From Deltaproteobacteria bacterium (GTDB lineage: Bacteria; Lernaellota; Lernaellaia; JACKCT01): a DNA stretch of 64,000 nucleotides. A program made the translations under genes and the position numbers. The notes beneath the pieces are model-generated. The model did no database searches. It was given only the letters and a program-made list of their open reading frames with translations, and was not told the origin of the DNA. Positions 9,924 through 19,295 of this stretch are shown piece by piece. Each line of letters opens with the position of its first letter. Position 1 is the first letter of the stretch. The stretch spans positions 372,001 through 436,000 of the forward strand of contig JACKCT010000001.1 in assembly GCA_020633895.1 (NCBI GenBank), read 5' to 3'.

Positions 9924-11357
9924 GTGAGTAACATGGCGAAATGGTTTTTGATGATGGTGATGGTCGCGTTGCTGGCCGGGTCCGTAATGGTGGCCTGCGG
10001 CGGCGGCGGTGACGACGATGACGATGACGACGACGCGTCCGACGACGACTCGGACGACGACGACGATTCGTCGGACGACGACGACGATGACGACGATTCG
10101 GAGGCGAAGGTCGTCTACTACGGCGAAAACGGCCTGCAGAAAGTCATCTACGACAAATGCATCCGTTGCCACACGGAAGACGGCGTGGCGCCCTTCGGTC
10201 TGGAAGGCTACGACAACGCCGAAAAGTACGCGTTTGACATGGCCAATGAAACGTCCCGACGCGCGATGCCCCCGGAAAACGTCGATAACAGCGGCGAATG
10301 CGGGCACTACGACGAGCGCAACCTCTGGCTGACGCCGGAAGAAATGCAGATGTTCCAGGACTTCGTGGCCGGCGGCAAGGCCGAAGGCAACGCCCTGGAC
10401 TCCCTGACCCTGCCTCCGCCGCTGCCCGGCCTGCCGGAAGAGGACCGCAACATGGTTCTGCAGCCGGATGAGCCCTATCTGCCGGACGCGAGCAAGGCGG
10501 TCGATTCGTATGACGACTACCACTGCTGGCTGATCGATCCGAAGATCGACAAGGAAATGTACGTCACGGCCTACGAGGCGGTCTCGGACAACGAGAGCAT
10601 CGTGCATCACACGGTCGTCATCCCGATTACGACCAAGAAGGCCGAACTCTACCTGACCTATCTGCAGGACGTGGTCTACAAGGATCAGACCGGCTGGCCG
10701 TGCTCCGGCACCGAGATGGGCGGCGAGGGTCTGTCCAGCTTCCTGTCCCTGTCCGGACCGGGCGGCGGCGCTTCCTACTTCCCGGAAGGCACCGGCCAGC
10801 TCATCAAGCCGGGGCAGAAGATCGCCTACCAGATCCACTATCACCTGGAGCCCAAGGATCCGAACGACGTGCCCGGCAAGCACTGGAGCGATGACGTCGA
10901 GCCCGATGCGTCGCCCACGTACTTCAAGCTTGAGGAGTCGGTGGAGAAGCCCGCGACCATGCGTGTGTATCGCAACACGGACCTGTTCCTGCCGCCGGGG
11001 ATGGAGAACATCGACGAGACGACGGACATTCCGCTGGATCAGGACTACGAGATCTGGGGCGTCGCTCCCCACATGCACGAGTTGGGATCGACCTATCAGC
11101 TCGACCTGATTCGCGCCGACGGCGAGAAGGCCGGCGAACCGGAGTGCATGGCTCGTGTGGTGAACTGGGACTTCGACTGGCAGGGTTTGTCCACGATGGT
11201 TGAGCCGATTATGGCCAAGAAGGGCGACACCATGCGCCTGTCCTGCCGCTACAACACCGAGGACCGCGAGACCACGACCTACTGGGGTGAAGGCTCCAAG
11301 GACGAGATGTGCATCGCGTGGGTGTACATGGTGCCGCTGGGTGACGGCGGGGTCTAA
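9924..11357 (+). CDS. lipoprotein with c-type heme site and copper type II monooxygenase-like domain
   Basis: GTG start at 9924 with GGGGGA 6 bases upstream; 477 residues. The signal peptide ends VMVAC (C25, lipobox) and an acidic linker of about 33 residues follows. A single heme-binding CIRCH (C79, C82, H83) with MPPEN downstream gives a cytochrome c-like segment. The rest matches the PHM/dopamine beta-hydroxylase copper fold: VHHTVVIP (first copper pair), IHYHLEP (third His), HMHELGS (second copper) and GEGSKDEMCIAW, whose DEMC supplies the Met ligand. It is therefore predicted to be a surface-anchored copper oxygenase with its own electron carrier. The substrate is unknown. The family assignment is firm; the electron-transfer role is inference. 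Confidence 0.88.
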   Translation: MSNMAKWFLMMVMVALLAGSVMVACGGGGDDDDDDDDASDDDSDDDDDSSDDDDDDDDSEAKVVYYGENGLQKVIYDKCIRCHTEDGVAPFGLEGYDNAEKYAFDMANETSRRAMPPENVDNSGECGHYDERNLWLTPEEMQMFQDFVAGGKAEGNALDSLTLPPPLPGLPEEDRNMVLQPDEPYLPDASKAVDSYDDYHCWLIDPKIDKEMYVTAYEAVSDNESIVHHTVVIPITTKKAELYLTYLQDVVYKDQTGWPCSGTEMGGEGLSSFLSLSGPGGGASYFPEGTGQLIKPGQKIAYQIHYHLEPKDPNDVPGKHWSDDVEPDASPTYFKLEESVEKPATMRVYRNTDLFLPPGMENIDETTDIPLDQDYEIWGVAPHMHELGSTYQLDLIRADGEKAGEPECMARVVNWDFDWQGLSTMVEPIMAKKGDTMRLSCRYNTEDRETTTYWGEGSKDEMCIAWVYMVPLGDGGV

Positions 11358-11402
11358 CCCGACCCGATCCAAGCCCCGACATCATCGATCGCAAAACGAC
11401 GA

Positions 11403-11433
11403 CCCCGCCGGCTTCGGCCGACGGGGTTTTTTT
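11403..11433 (+). terminator. rho-independent terminator
   Basis: Stem CCCCGCCGGC / GCCGACGGGG with one mismatch, TTCG tetraloop, then seven T. It lies 46 bases after the monooxygenase stop and just before the convergent kinase end. Confidence 0.9.
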
Positions 11434-11452
11434 CATGAGAGGATCGGTGCCG

Positions 11453-12934
11453 TTATTCGGCCGCTCTTTCGCCGTTGAGCAGGGAGTAGGTTTCGTCGAC
11501 CTTGCCGCGGATCTTCGGGTCGTCCGGACGGAGTTTTTGGGCGGCGAGGAAGTGATCCAGCGCGAGGCGATATCTCCCCTCGGCCCGCTCCAACTCCCCT
11601 TGCTCGAGCATGTGCTCGATGACGGCGTTTTGCTTGGCGACGACCCGGTCCTTGGCGTCGCTGTCCTCGAAGAGCCACAGAGCCCGCCGGTAGGCGTCGA
11701 ACGCATTGGCATAGGGCGGCGCGTCGTCCATCCCCACGGTCTCCAAGGCGTCGCCGAGCTTTTCGTTGAGCAGGCCCGCCGTCGGCGGCGAAATCTTCGG
11801 CAGCAGAATCCATCCCACCACCAGCACGATCGTGGAATACACGATGCGCGCCGTCCAGATCGACAGCCGGTCCTCGGTCGGATCGACGGGTTGGCGCCGC
11901 GCCCGGTAGTTGGCCGACGTGGGCCGTTCGGGAATGGGAAAGCGGTCCGGCGGCGTGGGGATGTTTTTGGGTTTGATCAGGTGTTCGGTCTTGGCGAAGG
12001 CCTTGACCGGCGGCGCCTTGGGCGCGGGGACCTCGCGGGAGAGGGCCTCCTTGACCTGCAACATGGACTGGTAGCGTTTGGACGGATCCTTGGCCAGGCA
12101 CCGGTCCACGATGTCGCCCAGGTCCTCGGACAGATCCGGGCGGGCGACGCTGATCGGCTCGTGGGGTTCGTTGCAGATGATGTTGATGAGCGACGGCACA
12201 TCCGCCGCCCGAAAGGGCAACGTCCCCGTCGAGAGTTGATAGAGCAAAACGCCGAAGCCGAAGATGTCGCTGCGCTGGTCGGCTCGGCCGGTCCATTGCT
12301 CGGGGCTGATGAACGGGCCGGTGCCCACGATCGCGCCGCTGGAGGTCAGCGAGGTGTTGGCGTCGGCGATCTTGGCGATGCCGAAGTCCATGAGCGTGGC
12401 GTGGCCGTCCTCGTCGATGAGGATGTTGGTGCCTTTCAGGTCTCGGTGAATGGCCCCGGCCTTATGGATGTGATGCAGCGCCGAGGCGACCTGAGCCCCC
12501 AGGTCCCGGATCTTGCCTTCGGGCAGGGGGTAGTTGTCGTTGATGTAGTTGCCCAGGGATTCGCCCCGGATGTACTTCATCACGAAGAAGGTGTTTCCCT
12601 GGTGTTTGCCGACGGTGTAGATGGGGACGATGTTCGGGTGGTCCATGCGGGCGGCGATCTTGATTTCCTGCTGGAAGCGCTTTTCCACCTCCGGGTCCAG
12701 TTCGAACGCCTTGGGACGCAGGACCTTGAGCGCGACGGTGCGCGTCATGTCGAAGTCCACTTCCCGCGCCTCGTAGACAAACCCCATGCCGCCCTGGCCG
12801 ATGAGCTGAATGATCTCGTATTTGTCGGCCATGACGTCGCCCGGCCCGATGGGCACGGCCCGTTCGTTGACGGGCTTGCGCGGCTCGTCGCTCGCGGGCA
12901 TCTCTTGGGCGTTGTTTTCCGACTCGCTGGTCAA
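11453..12934 (-). CDS. transmembrane Ser/Thr protein kinase (PknB-like) with TPR-like tail
   Basis: Hanks-type kinase. From the chosen TTG start (12934) it has 493 residues. Motifs: glycine loop IGQGGMGFVYEA, VALKV with the ATP-binding Lys near residue 70, IHRDLKGTNI catalytic loop, MDFGIAK activation segment and GTGPFISPEQWTGRADQRSDIFGFG. A basic/Pro-rich linker leads to one membrane helix (WTARIVYSTIVLVVGWILL), then about 100 residues with two TPR-like helices (AYRRALWLFEDS, YRLALDHFLAAQKL). The kinase domain is cytoplasmic and the tail is probably extracytoplasmic. The reading frame extends to an ATG at 13060, but that would overlap the divergent gene region; ATG 12901 is another option. 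The start is uncertain, the family is not. Confidence 0.92.
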   Translation of the reverse strand: MTSESENNAQEMPASDEPRKPVNERAVPIGPGDVMADKYEIIQLIGQGGMGFVYEAREVDFDMTRTVALKVLRPKAFELDPEVEKRFQQEIKIAARMDHPNIVPIYTVGKHQGNTFFVMKYIRGESLGNYINDNYPLPEGKIRDLGAQVASALHHIHKAGAIHRDLKGTNILIDEDGHATLMDFGIAKIADANTSLTSSGAIVGTGPFISPEQWTGRADQRSDIFGFGVLLYQLSTGTLPFRAADVPSLINIICNEPHEPISVARPDLSEDLGDIVDRCLAKDPSKRYQSMLQVKEALSREVPAPKAPPVKAFAKTEHLIKPKNIPTPPDRFPIPERPTSANYRARRQPVDPTEDRLSIWTARIVYSTIVLVVGWILLPKISPPTAGLLNEKLGDALETVGMDDAPPYANAFDAYRRALWLFEDSDAKDRVVAKQNAVIEHMLEQGELERAEGRYRLALDHFLAAQKLRPDDPKIRGKVDETYSLLNGERAAE

Positions 12935-13123
12935 ACCGACCCCGTGCGATTGGGCATTGGAGCATCCTACATGATCGCGACAAATCACGGGTGTTTTGCA
13001 ACCGTCACGACGCACCCATGATCGGCGACCTTGGCGGTGGCCGCAAGACTTTCTTTCCATAAACAGCTAGCATATCAACCGTTTCCGAGGAAGATTCTGA
13101 ACAAAGCGCGGAGCACGTTCGTT

Positions 13124-15229
13124 ATGCGGGGATTTTTCAAACCCGAGAGCATCGCGGTGGTGGGCGTCAGCCCCCGGGAAACCAACCTGGGCCGCCGCAT
13201 TCTGATGAACCTGCACAAATACGGATTCTCCGGCGTCATTTACCCCGTCGGCCGCAGCGGCGGCAGCTTCCAAGGCCATCTGATCTACCCCTCTCTGACG
13301 CACATCGGTCGGCCCGTCGACCTGGCCGTGGTGCTCACCCCCGCCGTCACGGTGCCGGACGTCTTGCGCGAATGCGGCGAGTTGGGCATCCGGAGGGTCA
13401 TCGTCGAGTCGGGCGGTTTTGCCGAGTTGGGACAGGACGGGCTCGTACTTTCAGCCAAGGCGCTCGCCATTGCCGAGGAATACGGCATCCGCTTCATGGG
13501 CCCCAACGGCATCGGCACGGCGGATGTGCATTCGGGGCTTTGCGTGCCCTTCGCGGAGATGGCCAAGCCCCGTCCCGGCGGCGTGTCGATCGTCACCCAG
13601 TCCGGCGGCGTGGGCATGCAACTGATGATGCAGTTCGAAGCCGAGGCGGTGGGCGTCGCCAAATTCGCGTCCATCGGCAACAAGCTCAACGTGGACGAGG
13701 TGGACCTGCTCGAATTTCTGATCGACGACCCGGAGACGTCGCAGCTTGTTTTTTATTTGGAGAGCTTTTCCCGAGGCGAGGAATTCTGCCGCCTGGTCGC
13801 CTCGTCGGACAAGCCGGTGATCGTCCACAAATCCAACACCAGCCGCATGTCTTCGTCCATCGCCGCCAGCCATACCACCGCCATGCTCTCCGACGACCGG
13901 GTCGTGGACGCGGCTCTGGCCCAGTGCGGCGCCCTGCGAACGCGCACCATGCGAAGCGCGGTGGACGCAGCCAAGATTTTTTCCATCCCGCCGATGAAGG
14001 GGCGGCGCGTGGGCGTGATTTCCCGGTCGGGAGGCAATGCCGTCATCGCGGCGGACGTGTGCGCCGAGCGGGGATTTGCCCTGCCGAACTTCGACAAACA
14101 CGTCCTGGATCTGGCGGCCCGGCACGTGCGCGCGGGTGTCATCAAACTGCAAAATCCGTTGGACCTGGGCGATGTGTTCGACATGGACACCTACAAGAAG
14201 GTGCTCTCGGACATCGTGCGTCAGCCGCAGATCGACGGGATCGTTTTCCTTCTGACTTACTCCTCCACGCAGGACCCCGCCGCCGCGGATTCGCTGGTCG
14301 ACCACATCGAGCAGATCGCGGCCAAGCATGAAAAACCCATTGTCCTGGTGTTGCAGACCTGGCCCCACGAGACGGCGCGCATGAAGCAGCGCTCGCCGTT
14401 TCCGATTTTCGAAACGGCCGAGGAAGGCGTCGAGGCGCTTTACGTCAGTTATCGCGGCGAGACGCATCGCAAGCAGCGACGCGCGCGCGTGCCCAAGGTC
14501 AGCGCCAAGCCGGAGACGGCCCGGCGTCTTGTCGAGGCGGCGATTGGCTTGCCTCATCTGGGAGCCAAGGCGTTTGACGTGCTCGATGCCTACGAGATCG
14601 TCCGTGTCCCCGGCCAGGTGGCGACATCCAAGGCCGAGGCTGTTCGCCTTGCCGAGAGAGCCGGCTATCCCGTTGTCATGAAGATCGAAAGCGCCTTCGC
14701 GGTGCATAAGACGGAACTGAGCGGCGTGAAGATCGGCCTGAAAAATGCCGCCGAGGTCAAAGCGGCGTTCGACGAAATCAAGAACAATCTTTTCAAGGCC
14801 GGATATCGCCCTTCGGAGTTCGAGGGCGTGCTCGTGCAGCCCATGGCCGATCGCGGGTTGGAGCTGATCGTGGGCGCGTCGCGGGACCGGGACTTCGGGC
14901 CGTTGGTAATCCTGGGGTGGGGCGGCATCGTCGCCGAGGCGCTGGGCCCGCCGATCATCCGCATGGCGCCGATCACCAAGCGCGACGCGATGGGCATGAT
15001 CGACCAACTCCCCGCCCGGGGCATTCTGAACGGCATCCGAGGCAATCCACCCTACGACGTCGACGCGCTGGCCGATGTTCTCGTGCGCACGGCGCGGTTG
15101 ATCGCCGATCAGGAGGCGATCGCCGAGATGGATTTGAATCCGGTCCGTCTCTATGCCAAGGGCAAGGGCGCGCTCGCGCTGGATGCGCGCATCATCCCCC
15201 GTAAGGAATCTCTCTCCAAAAAATCCTGA
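13124..15229 (+). CDS. acyl-CoA synthetase (NDP-forming), fused alpha-beta type
   Basis: This 701-residue protein has the acetyl-CoA synthetase (ADP-forming) layout. A CoA-binding domain (ESIAVVGVSPRETNLGRRI) comes first, then succinyl-CoA-ligase-like domains containing GVSIVTQSGGVG and SIAASHTTAM (His expected to be phosphorylated). The C-terminal ATP-grasp region runs from about residue 490 (YPVVMKIESAFAVHKTE, VILGWGGIVAEAL, IAEMDLNPVRLY). The enzyme should interconvert an acyl-CoA plus NDP and phosphate with the free acid plus NTP; the acid cannot be told from sequence. It lacks the acetyltransferase domain of Pat-type proteins. ATG 13124 was chosen because it opens the conserved domain and has GGAG 10 bases upstream; the frame could extend to TTG 13031. 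It is divergent from the kinase. Confidence 0.9.
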   Translation: MRGFFKPESIAVVGVSPRETNLGRRILMNLHKYGFSGVIYPVGRSGGSFQGHLIYPSLTHIGRPVDLAVVLTPAVTVPDVLRECGELGIRRVIVESGGFAELGQDGLVLSAKALAIAEEYGIRFMGPNGIGTADVHSGLCVPFAEMAKPRPGGVSIVTQSGGVGMQLMMQFEAEAVGVAKFASIGNKLNVDEVDLLEFLIDDPETSQLVFYLESFSRGEEFCRLVASSDKPVIVHKSNTSRMSSSIAASHTTAMLSDDRVVDAALAQCGALRTRTMRSAVDAAKIFSIPPMKGRRVGVISRSGGNAVIAADVCAERGFALPNFDKHVLDLAARHVRAGVIKLQNPLDLGDVFDMDTYKKVLSDIVRQPQIDGIVFLLTYSSTQDPAAADSLVDHIEQIAAKHEKPIVLVLQTWPHETARMKQRSPFPIFETAEEGVEALYVSYRGETHRKQRRARVPKVSAKPETARRLVEAAIGLPHLGAKAFDVLDAYEIVRVPGQVATSKAEAVRLAERAGYPVVMKIESAFAVHKTELSGVKIGLKNAAEVKAAFDEIKNNLFKAGYRPSEFEGVLVQPMADRGLELIVGASRDRDFGPLVILGWGGIVAEALGPPIIRMAPITKRDAMGMIDQLPARGILNGIRGNPPYDVDALADVLVRTARLIADQEAIAEMDLNPVRLYAKGKGALALDARIIPRKESLSKKS

Positions 15230-15359
15230 AATATCCATGGATTATTCGTCGCCTGGCGTTTGAAGTTGACCGAGGCTTGCGCGTGGTTAACTTCCAACAA
15301 GCGGACGAATTTCGAAGCGTAAAGCCACGGGGCAAGGCGGCGCTTCAAAGGAGACGAGC

Positions 15360-15581
15360 ATGGAAGGAACCTTGAGCGGAGTCTGCCCCGTTTGCGGCGG
15401 TCCGACGCATTTCGCGCGGGCCCGCGTGGGTGAACGGATCAGTCTGGAGTGCGTGCGCTGCGGGCGCGCCCAGCCGATCGCCAAGCTTTACAACGACGAC
15501 CCGGGCCAGGGGCTCATTCGGGACGACATGGTGGCGATGTTCCGTTTCCTCATGACGCCGGAGGCCCCGATCACGTCCTGA
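15360..15581 (+). CDS. small zinc-ribbon protein
   Basis: A 73-residue protein with a strong binding site (AAAGGAG, 6 bases before ATG). Two CxxC knuckles, CPVCGG (residues 9-12) and CVRCG (31-34), should bind one zinc. The rest has no recognisable domain. It sits alone between the acyl-CoA synthetase and the threonine aldolase and may be transcribed with either. The function is unknown. Confidence 0.75.
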   Translation: MEGTLSGVCPVCGGPTHFARARVGERISLECVRCGRAQPIAKLYNDDPGQGLIRDDMVAMFRFLMTPEAPITS

Positions 15582-15743
15582 CACCGACCGACTTTTCACG
15601 GCGCCGACGTCACCGCCGTCGCGCGCCGTCCTTACGGGTGCCGTGCTCTCCTCCCTCCGGAGCGCGGCACTCTTTTTCGTTGGGCGCGCATTGCGTAGGA
15701 TGCCCGTGACGCACCGCCTCGGTGCCCGATCAGGAGGCCCGCC

Positions 15744-16901
15744 TTGTCCGACCGCCAATCCGCCCAATCGCCCGACAAAGAAATCGTCGACCTGCGCTCC
15801 GACACGGTCAGCCGTCCATCCGTCGGGATGCGACAGGCCATGGCCGAAGCCGTCGTCGGCGACGATGTGATGCGCGACGATCCGACCGTCCTGGCGCTGG
15901 AGGCGCGCGTCGCCCGCATGCTCGGCAAGGAGGCGGCGTTGTTCGTGCCGTCGGGGACCATGTCCAATTCCCTGGCCATCGGGGTGCATTGCCATCATGG
16001 GGCCGAGGTGTTGTGCGAGGAGGCGTGCCACATTTTCCGCTACGAGACCGGCCACCCGGCGGCGGTGTGGGGTGTGCAACTCCACACGGTGCGCGGGCAC
16101 AAAGGCGCGCTTTCGCCCGAGACGCTCAAGCTGCATCTGCGCCCGGACAACATCCACATGCCGCCCACGCAACTCATCTGCATGGAAAACACGCATAACC
16201 GCCACGGCGGGCGGGTCATTCCGCTGACGTCGATGAAGGCTGTCTTTGATTGGAGTCGCGAGATCGGCGTGCCGGTGCATCTGGACGGCGCGCGCATCTG
16301 GAACGCGGCGGTGGCTCTGGGCACGTCGGTGGCCGAGGTCGCGCAATATTGCGACACGCTCAATGTGTGCCTGTCCAAGGGGCTGGGCGCGCCGGTGGGG
16401 TCGCTGCTCGTCGGGCCGCGCGGCTTGGTCGACAAGGCGCTGCGCCTGCGCAAACGTCTGGGCGGTGGGATGCGTCAGGCGGGGATTCTGGCGGCGGCGG
16501 GGCTGTACGCGCTGGACCACAACTTGACGCGCCTGGCGACCGATCACGCCAATGCCCGACGCTTGGCGGACGGCATCGCCGATCTGGAGGCGATCGACCT
16601 GAATCCCCTGGACGTGGAGACGAACATCGTCATCTTCGGCGTTCGCAAACCCTGGCGCGCGTCGGAATTGCAGATGGTGCTGGAGGAGTACGGCGTGCGG
16701 GTGATGACCGTCGGCGACGACGCCATCCGCGCGGTCACGCACATCGACGTCTCGGCCTCGCAAATCGAACGGGCTGTCGACACGATCCGCACGGTCCTTG
16801 GCCAAGAACCCAAATACGCCATCGAGCAGGCCGACGAGGAAGCGCCCTTCGCCGACGAACCCCTCCCCGGCGACGACGCCCATTCGGGGATGAAGGAGTA
16901 G
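15744..16901 (+). CDS. ltaE: low-specificity L-threonine aldolase
   Basis: This 385-residue PLP enzyme of fold type I cleaves L-threonine or L-allo-threonine to glycine and acetaldehyde. It opens with the family signature DLRSDTVSRPSVGMRQAM, followed by VPSGTMSNSLA, HLDGARIWNAA (Asp binding the pyridine nitrogen) and CLSKGLGAPVGS with the Schiff-base Lys. The TTG start at 15744 is set by a perfect AGGAGG 6 bases upstream. About 20 acidic residues at the C-terminus go beyond the usual family length of roughly 330-350. Confidence 0.94.
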   Translation: MSDRQSAQSPDKEIVDLRSDTVSRPSVGMRQAMAEAVVGDDVMRDDPTVLALEARVARMLGKEAALFVPSGTMSNSLAIGVHCHHGAEVLCEEACHIFRYETGHPAAVWGVQLHTVRGHKGALSPETLKLHLRPDNIHMPPTQLICMENTHNRHGGRVIPLTSMKAVFDWSREIGVPVHLDGARIWNAAVALGTSVAEVAQYCDTLNVCLSKGLGAPVGSLLVGPRGLVDKALRLRKRLGGGMRQAGILAAAGLYALDHNLTRLATDHANARRLADGIADLEAIDLNPLDVETNIVIFGVRKPWRASELQMVLEEYGVRVMTVGDDAIRAVTHIDVSASQIERAVDTIRTVLGQEPKYAIEQADEEAPFADEPLPGDDAHSGMKE

Positions 16902-16991
16902 GCTCGTTAAGAGGATACGACTGCATTCGTCCGAGCCGTGAGCCGTAGCGAGCGGGTGATGGATACGTTGTTGAAGACGATCTCGACCAGA

Positions 16992-17047
16992 CAGAGCCGC
17001 GACCAGCTTGCCTCGCCGTAGCCTTGGTGAAGATGGGTCGTGAGCGG
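16992..17047 (+). repeat. family A repeat, composite copy with insert in the loop
   Basis: Starts AGAGCCGCGACC and ends GTGAGCGGT, like other family A copies, but about 33 extra bases are present in the loop. The insert (GCCGTAGCCTTGG core) is the reverse complement of the AAGGCTACGGC sequence at 19561-19595 and 33690-33715. The CCGC/GCGG stem is kept. Confidence 0.75.
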
Positions 17048-17115
17048 TTGGCCACGACCTGGTACAGGGTACGGAACAAATCGAACAACGCGGCTGGCGT
17101 ACCGAATCGGACCGG

Positions 17116-17144
17116 ACCCCTCACTACCGTTCGGGGCTCTGAAA
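17116..17144 (-). repeat. family A repeat, CCCC/GGGG form
   Basis: Read on the minus strand: TTTCAGAGCCCCGAACGG, then TAGTGAGGGGT. A 4-bp CCCC/GGGG stem encloses a 12-base loop. The gap 16902-17274 consists largely of repeat-like sequence and contains no recognised gene. Confidence 0.75.
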
Positions 17145-17274
17145 GATCCGTAGCTGCTCCGAAAGACCTCTTCCTCGCCGACCCCTCGCGCCATTGACGC
17201 CCCAAGCCCCGCGTGTTTAATCTGCCAATGGGTATGCACCCGTCTTCCACATTTTGAATTTCGCGGGAGGCCCC

Positions 17275-18807
17275 ATGACCGTCGAGCGCGGGACGTGGCG
17301 CAGTAAGCTCGGCTTCATTCTCGCCGCCTCGGGCAGCGCGATCGGGCTGGGCAACATCGTTTTCTTCTCGGCCAACGCCTACAAATTCGGCGCCGGGGCG
17401 TTTTACGTGCCGTACTTCGTGGCCCTGTTCGTGATCGGGCTGCCGATCATGATTCTGGAACTGGGCCTGGGGCGCTTCACCCGTCGTTCGTTGCCCGAAT
17501 CCCTGCGGATGATCGACGGCCCGCGCGGCGAATTCGCCGGTTGGTTCGGTATCCTCAACGCGACCATCATCACCATGTACTACATCACGATCCTCGGCTG
17601 GGCCGTGGGCATGTTGGTCGGTTCGTTTTCATCGCTGTGGCAGCCCTCGGCGGTCCCGGCGTTCGGCCTGGACGCGGGCGTGCTCAACAACTCGATGAGC
17701 TACTTCTTCAACATGATCAGCGAGTACAACACCATCGCCTTCGTCGCCCTGGTCTGGGCGCTCAATATGGTTGTCGTTTTCTGGGGCACGCGGAGCATCG
17801 AGGCGGTGGTCAAAATTTTCGTCCCGCTGATGTGGGTGTTCATGATCGTCCTGATCCTGCGCGGCGTGACGCTGCCCGGCGGGATGCAGGGCGTTTTTCT
17901 GCTGTTCACGCCGAATTTCTCGGTCATGTCCGATCCGGAAGTGTGGCAGGGCGCCTTCTCCCAGATGTTCTTCACGCTCTCCCTGGGCTTCGGCATCATG
18001 ACCACCTACGCCAGCTATCTGCCCAAGGACTCGGACGACGTGGGCAACGCCTCGTCCATCTGTTTCATGAACTGTTCCTTCGAATTCATCGCCGGCCTGG
18101 CGATCTTCTCTCTGCTGTTCGCCTTCGCCATCGCGCCCAAGGCCAGCACGCTGTCGATGATGTTCTTCGTCGTGCCCGAGGGCATCGCGGCGTTCCCCTT
18201 CGCGGTCAAACTCTTCGGCATTCTCTTTTTCGTGCTGCTGATCATGGCGGGCCTGACCAGTTCCGTTTCCCTCGTGGAAGCCCTCATCGCCGCGGTCCTC
18301 GACAAATTCCCCCACGCCGGACGCAAGCGCGTTGTCGCCCTGGTGGCCGCTATCGGCATGACCGGGTCCATCGCGTTCGCCTGGCCGATGGTGATCGACA
18401 AGGGCCTGGCCAGCGACGGCACGCTCGGCCTGTCGCTTCTCGACATGTTCGACCACTGGGTCTTCCAATACGGCCTGATGATCTGCGGATTGCTGGAGTG
18501 CGTCCTGGTGGGATGGGTCTACGACGTGGACAAAGTCCTGGCCCACATCAACGAAACGTCGTCCATCAAGCTCGGCGGCAAATTCAAAGTCCTCATCCGT
18601 TACATCGTTCCGGCCATCATCATCTTCGTCATCGGCTGGAACCTCATCACGCAAGAGCTGATGCAGGGCCTGTACGGCACTTCGTTCGAATTGAGCGGCG
18701 CGAACTGGCTGCCTTGGTTGGTGTTCGCCGGATGGCTGGGTTTCGCGCTGGGCGGGGCGTTCCTCCTGACGCGCCTGACCGACACGAACTCGGAAGGAGC
18801 CGCCTGA
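17275..18807 (+). CDS. Na+-dependent transporter, neurotransmitter:sodium symporter (NSS) family
   Basis: This 510-residue polytopic protein has the NSS signature in its first helix: GSAIGLGNIVFFSANAYKFG, where LeuT-type proteins read AIGLGN..RFPY. About 11-12 membrane helices follow. It should import an amino acid or related amine with Na+. ATG 17275 has GGGAGG 5 bases upstream; a TTG 21 bases earlier is also in frame but would put the binding site inside the gene. Its TGA overlaps the ATG of the next gene, so the two are translationally coupled. Confidence 0.93.
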   Translation: MTVERGTWRSKLGFILAASGSAIGLGNIVFFSANAYKFGAGAFYVPYFVALFVIGLPIMILELGLGRFTRRSLPESLRMIDGPRGEFAGWFGILNATIITMYYITILGWAVGMLVGSFSSLWQPSAVPAFGLDAGVLNNSMSYFFNMISEYNTIAFVALVWALNMVVVFWGTRSIEAVVKIFVPLMWVFMIVLILRGVTLPGGMQGVFLLFTPNFSVMSDPEVWQGAFSQMFFTLSLGFGIMTTYASYLPKDSDDVGNASSICFMNCSFEFIAGLAIFSLLFAFAIAPKASTLSMMFFVVPEGIAAFPFAVKLFGILFFVLLIMAGLTSSVSLVEALIAAVLDKFPHAGRKRVVALVAAIGMTGSIAFAWPMVIDKGLASDGTLGLSLLDMFDHWVFQYGLMICGLLECVLVGWVYDVDKVLAHINETSSIKLGGKFKVLIRYIVPAIIIFVIGWNLITQELMQGLYGTSFELSGANWLPWLVFAGWLGFALGGAFLLTRLTDTNSEGAA

Positions 18808-19295
18808 TGCAAGGTCGAATCATGGCGTTCATCGTCGCGGCGGTGCTGGCGATTTCCACGTCCGCTTGGGCGGGTTCGATGACCATCGATCCGACGCATC
18901 CGAAGGTCGGCGAGGCGGCGACAATCACCGTCACGTTGGATGAGGATCCGGGCCCGGTGTCGTTGTCGGTCACTTATCGGCCGAACAGCCGCACCGAGCA
19001 CTCCGTCAAGGAAAGCGCCTTCACCCCCACCGACGGCCTGACCCGTTCGATGCAGTGGACGCCTTCGGACGCGGGTATCACCGCGCTGGCCGTTGTTCCC
19101 GAGGGGGAGGATGCGAAGGCCGTCGCGTCGACCACCGTCGCGACGCGCTTTTCCGGTATCCCGATCAGCGGCGTGTTCATCTTCCTCTTCGCCGGGGTCG
19201 TCCTGTTCGGCGGCATGGCCTGGTCCATCCGCATCGTCATGCAGCACGACTTGGCGACGCAAACGGGCACCGATCACGTCCTTGCCGACGACTAG
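18807..19295 (+). CDS. secreted, C-terminally membrane-anchored accessory protein of the NSS transporter
   Basis: 162 residues; ATG 18807 shares two bases with the transporter stop (TGATG), with GGAAGGAG just upstream. It has a signal peptide (MAFIVAAVLAISTSAWAGS), a beta-rich domain of about 90 residues (PTHPKVGEAATITVTLDED, Ig-like by pattern), and one C-terminal helix (GVFIFLFAGVVLFGGMAWSI) followed by RIVMQHD. That end resembles the tiny MetS-type subunits that accompany some bacterial NSS transporters (a helix with WGG/FGG followed by a short tail). A fusion of extracytoplasmic domain and MetS-like helix is therefore proposed. No enzyme motif is seen. Confidence 0.75.
   Translation: MQGRIMAFIVAAVLAISTSAWAGSMTIDPTHPKVGEAATITVTLDEDPGPVSLSVTYRPNSRTEHSVKESAFTPTDGLTRSMQWTPSDAGITALAVVPEGEDAKAVASTTVATRFSGIPISGVFIFLFAGVVLFGGMAWSIRIVMQHDLATQTGTDHVLADD

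Noticed and set aside
9858-11372. 504-codon minus-strand frame
   Set aside because: Shadow of the copper monooxygenase, which has complete heme and copper motifs on the plus strand.
12901-13124. Kinase start at ATG 13060 and synthetase start at TTG 13031
   Set aside because: Both would make the divergent genes overlap head to head with no room for promoters; later starts fit the conserved domains.
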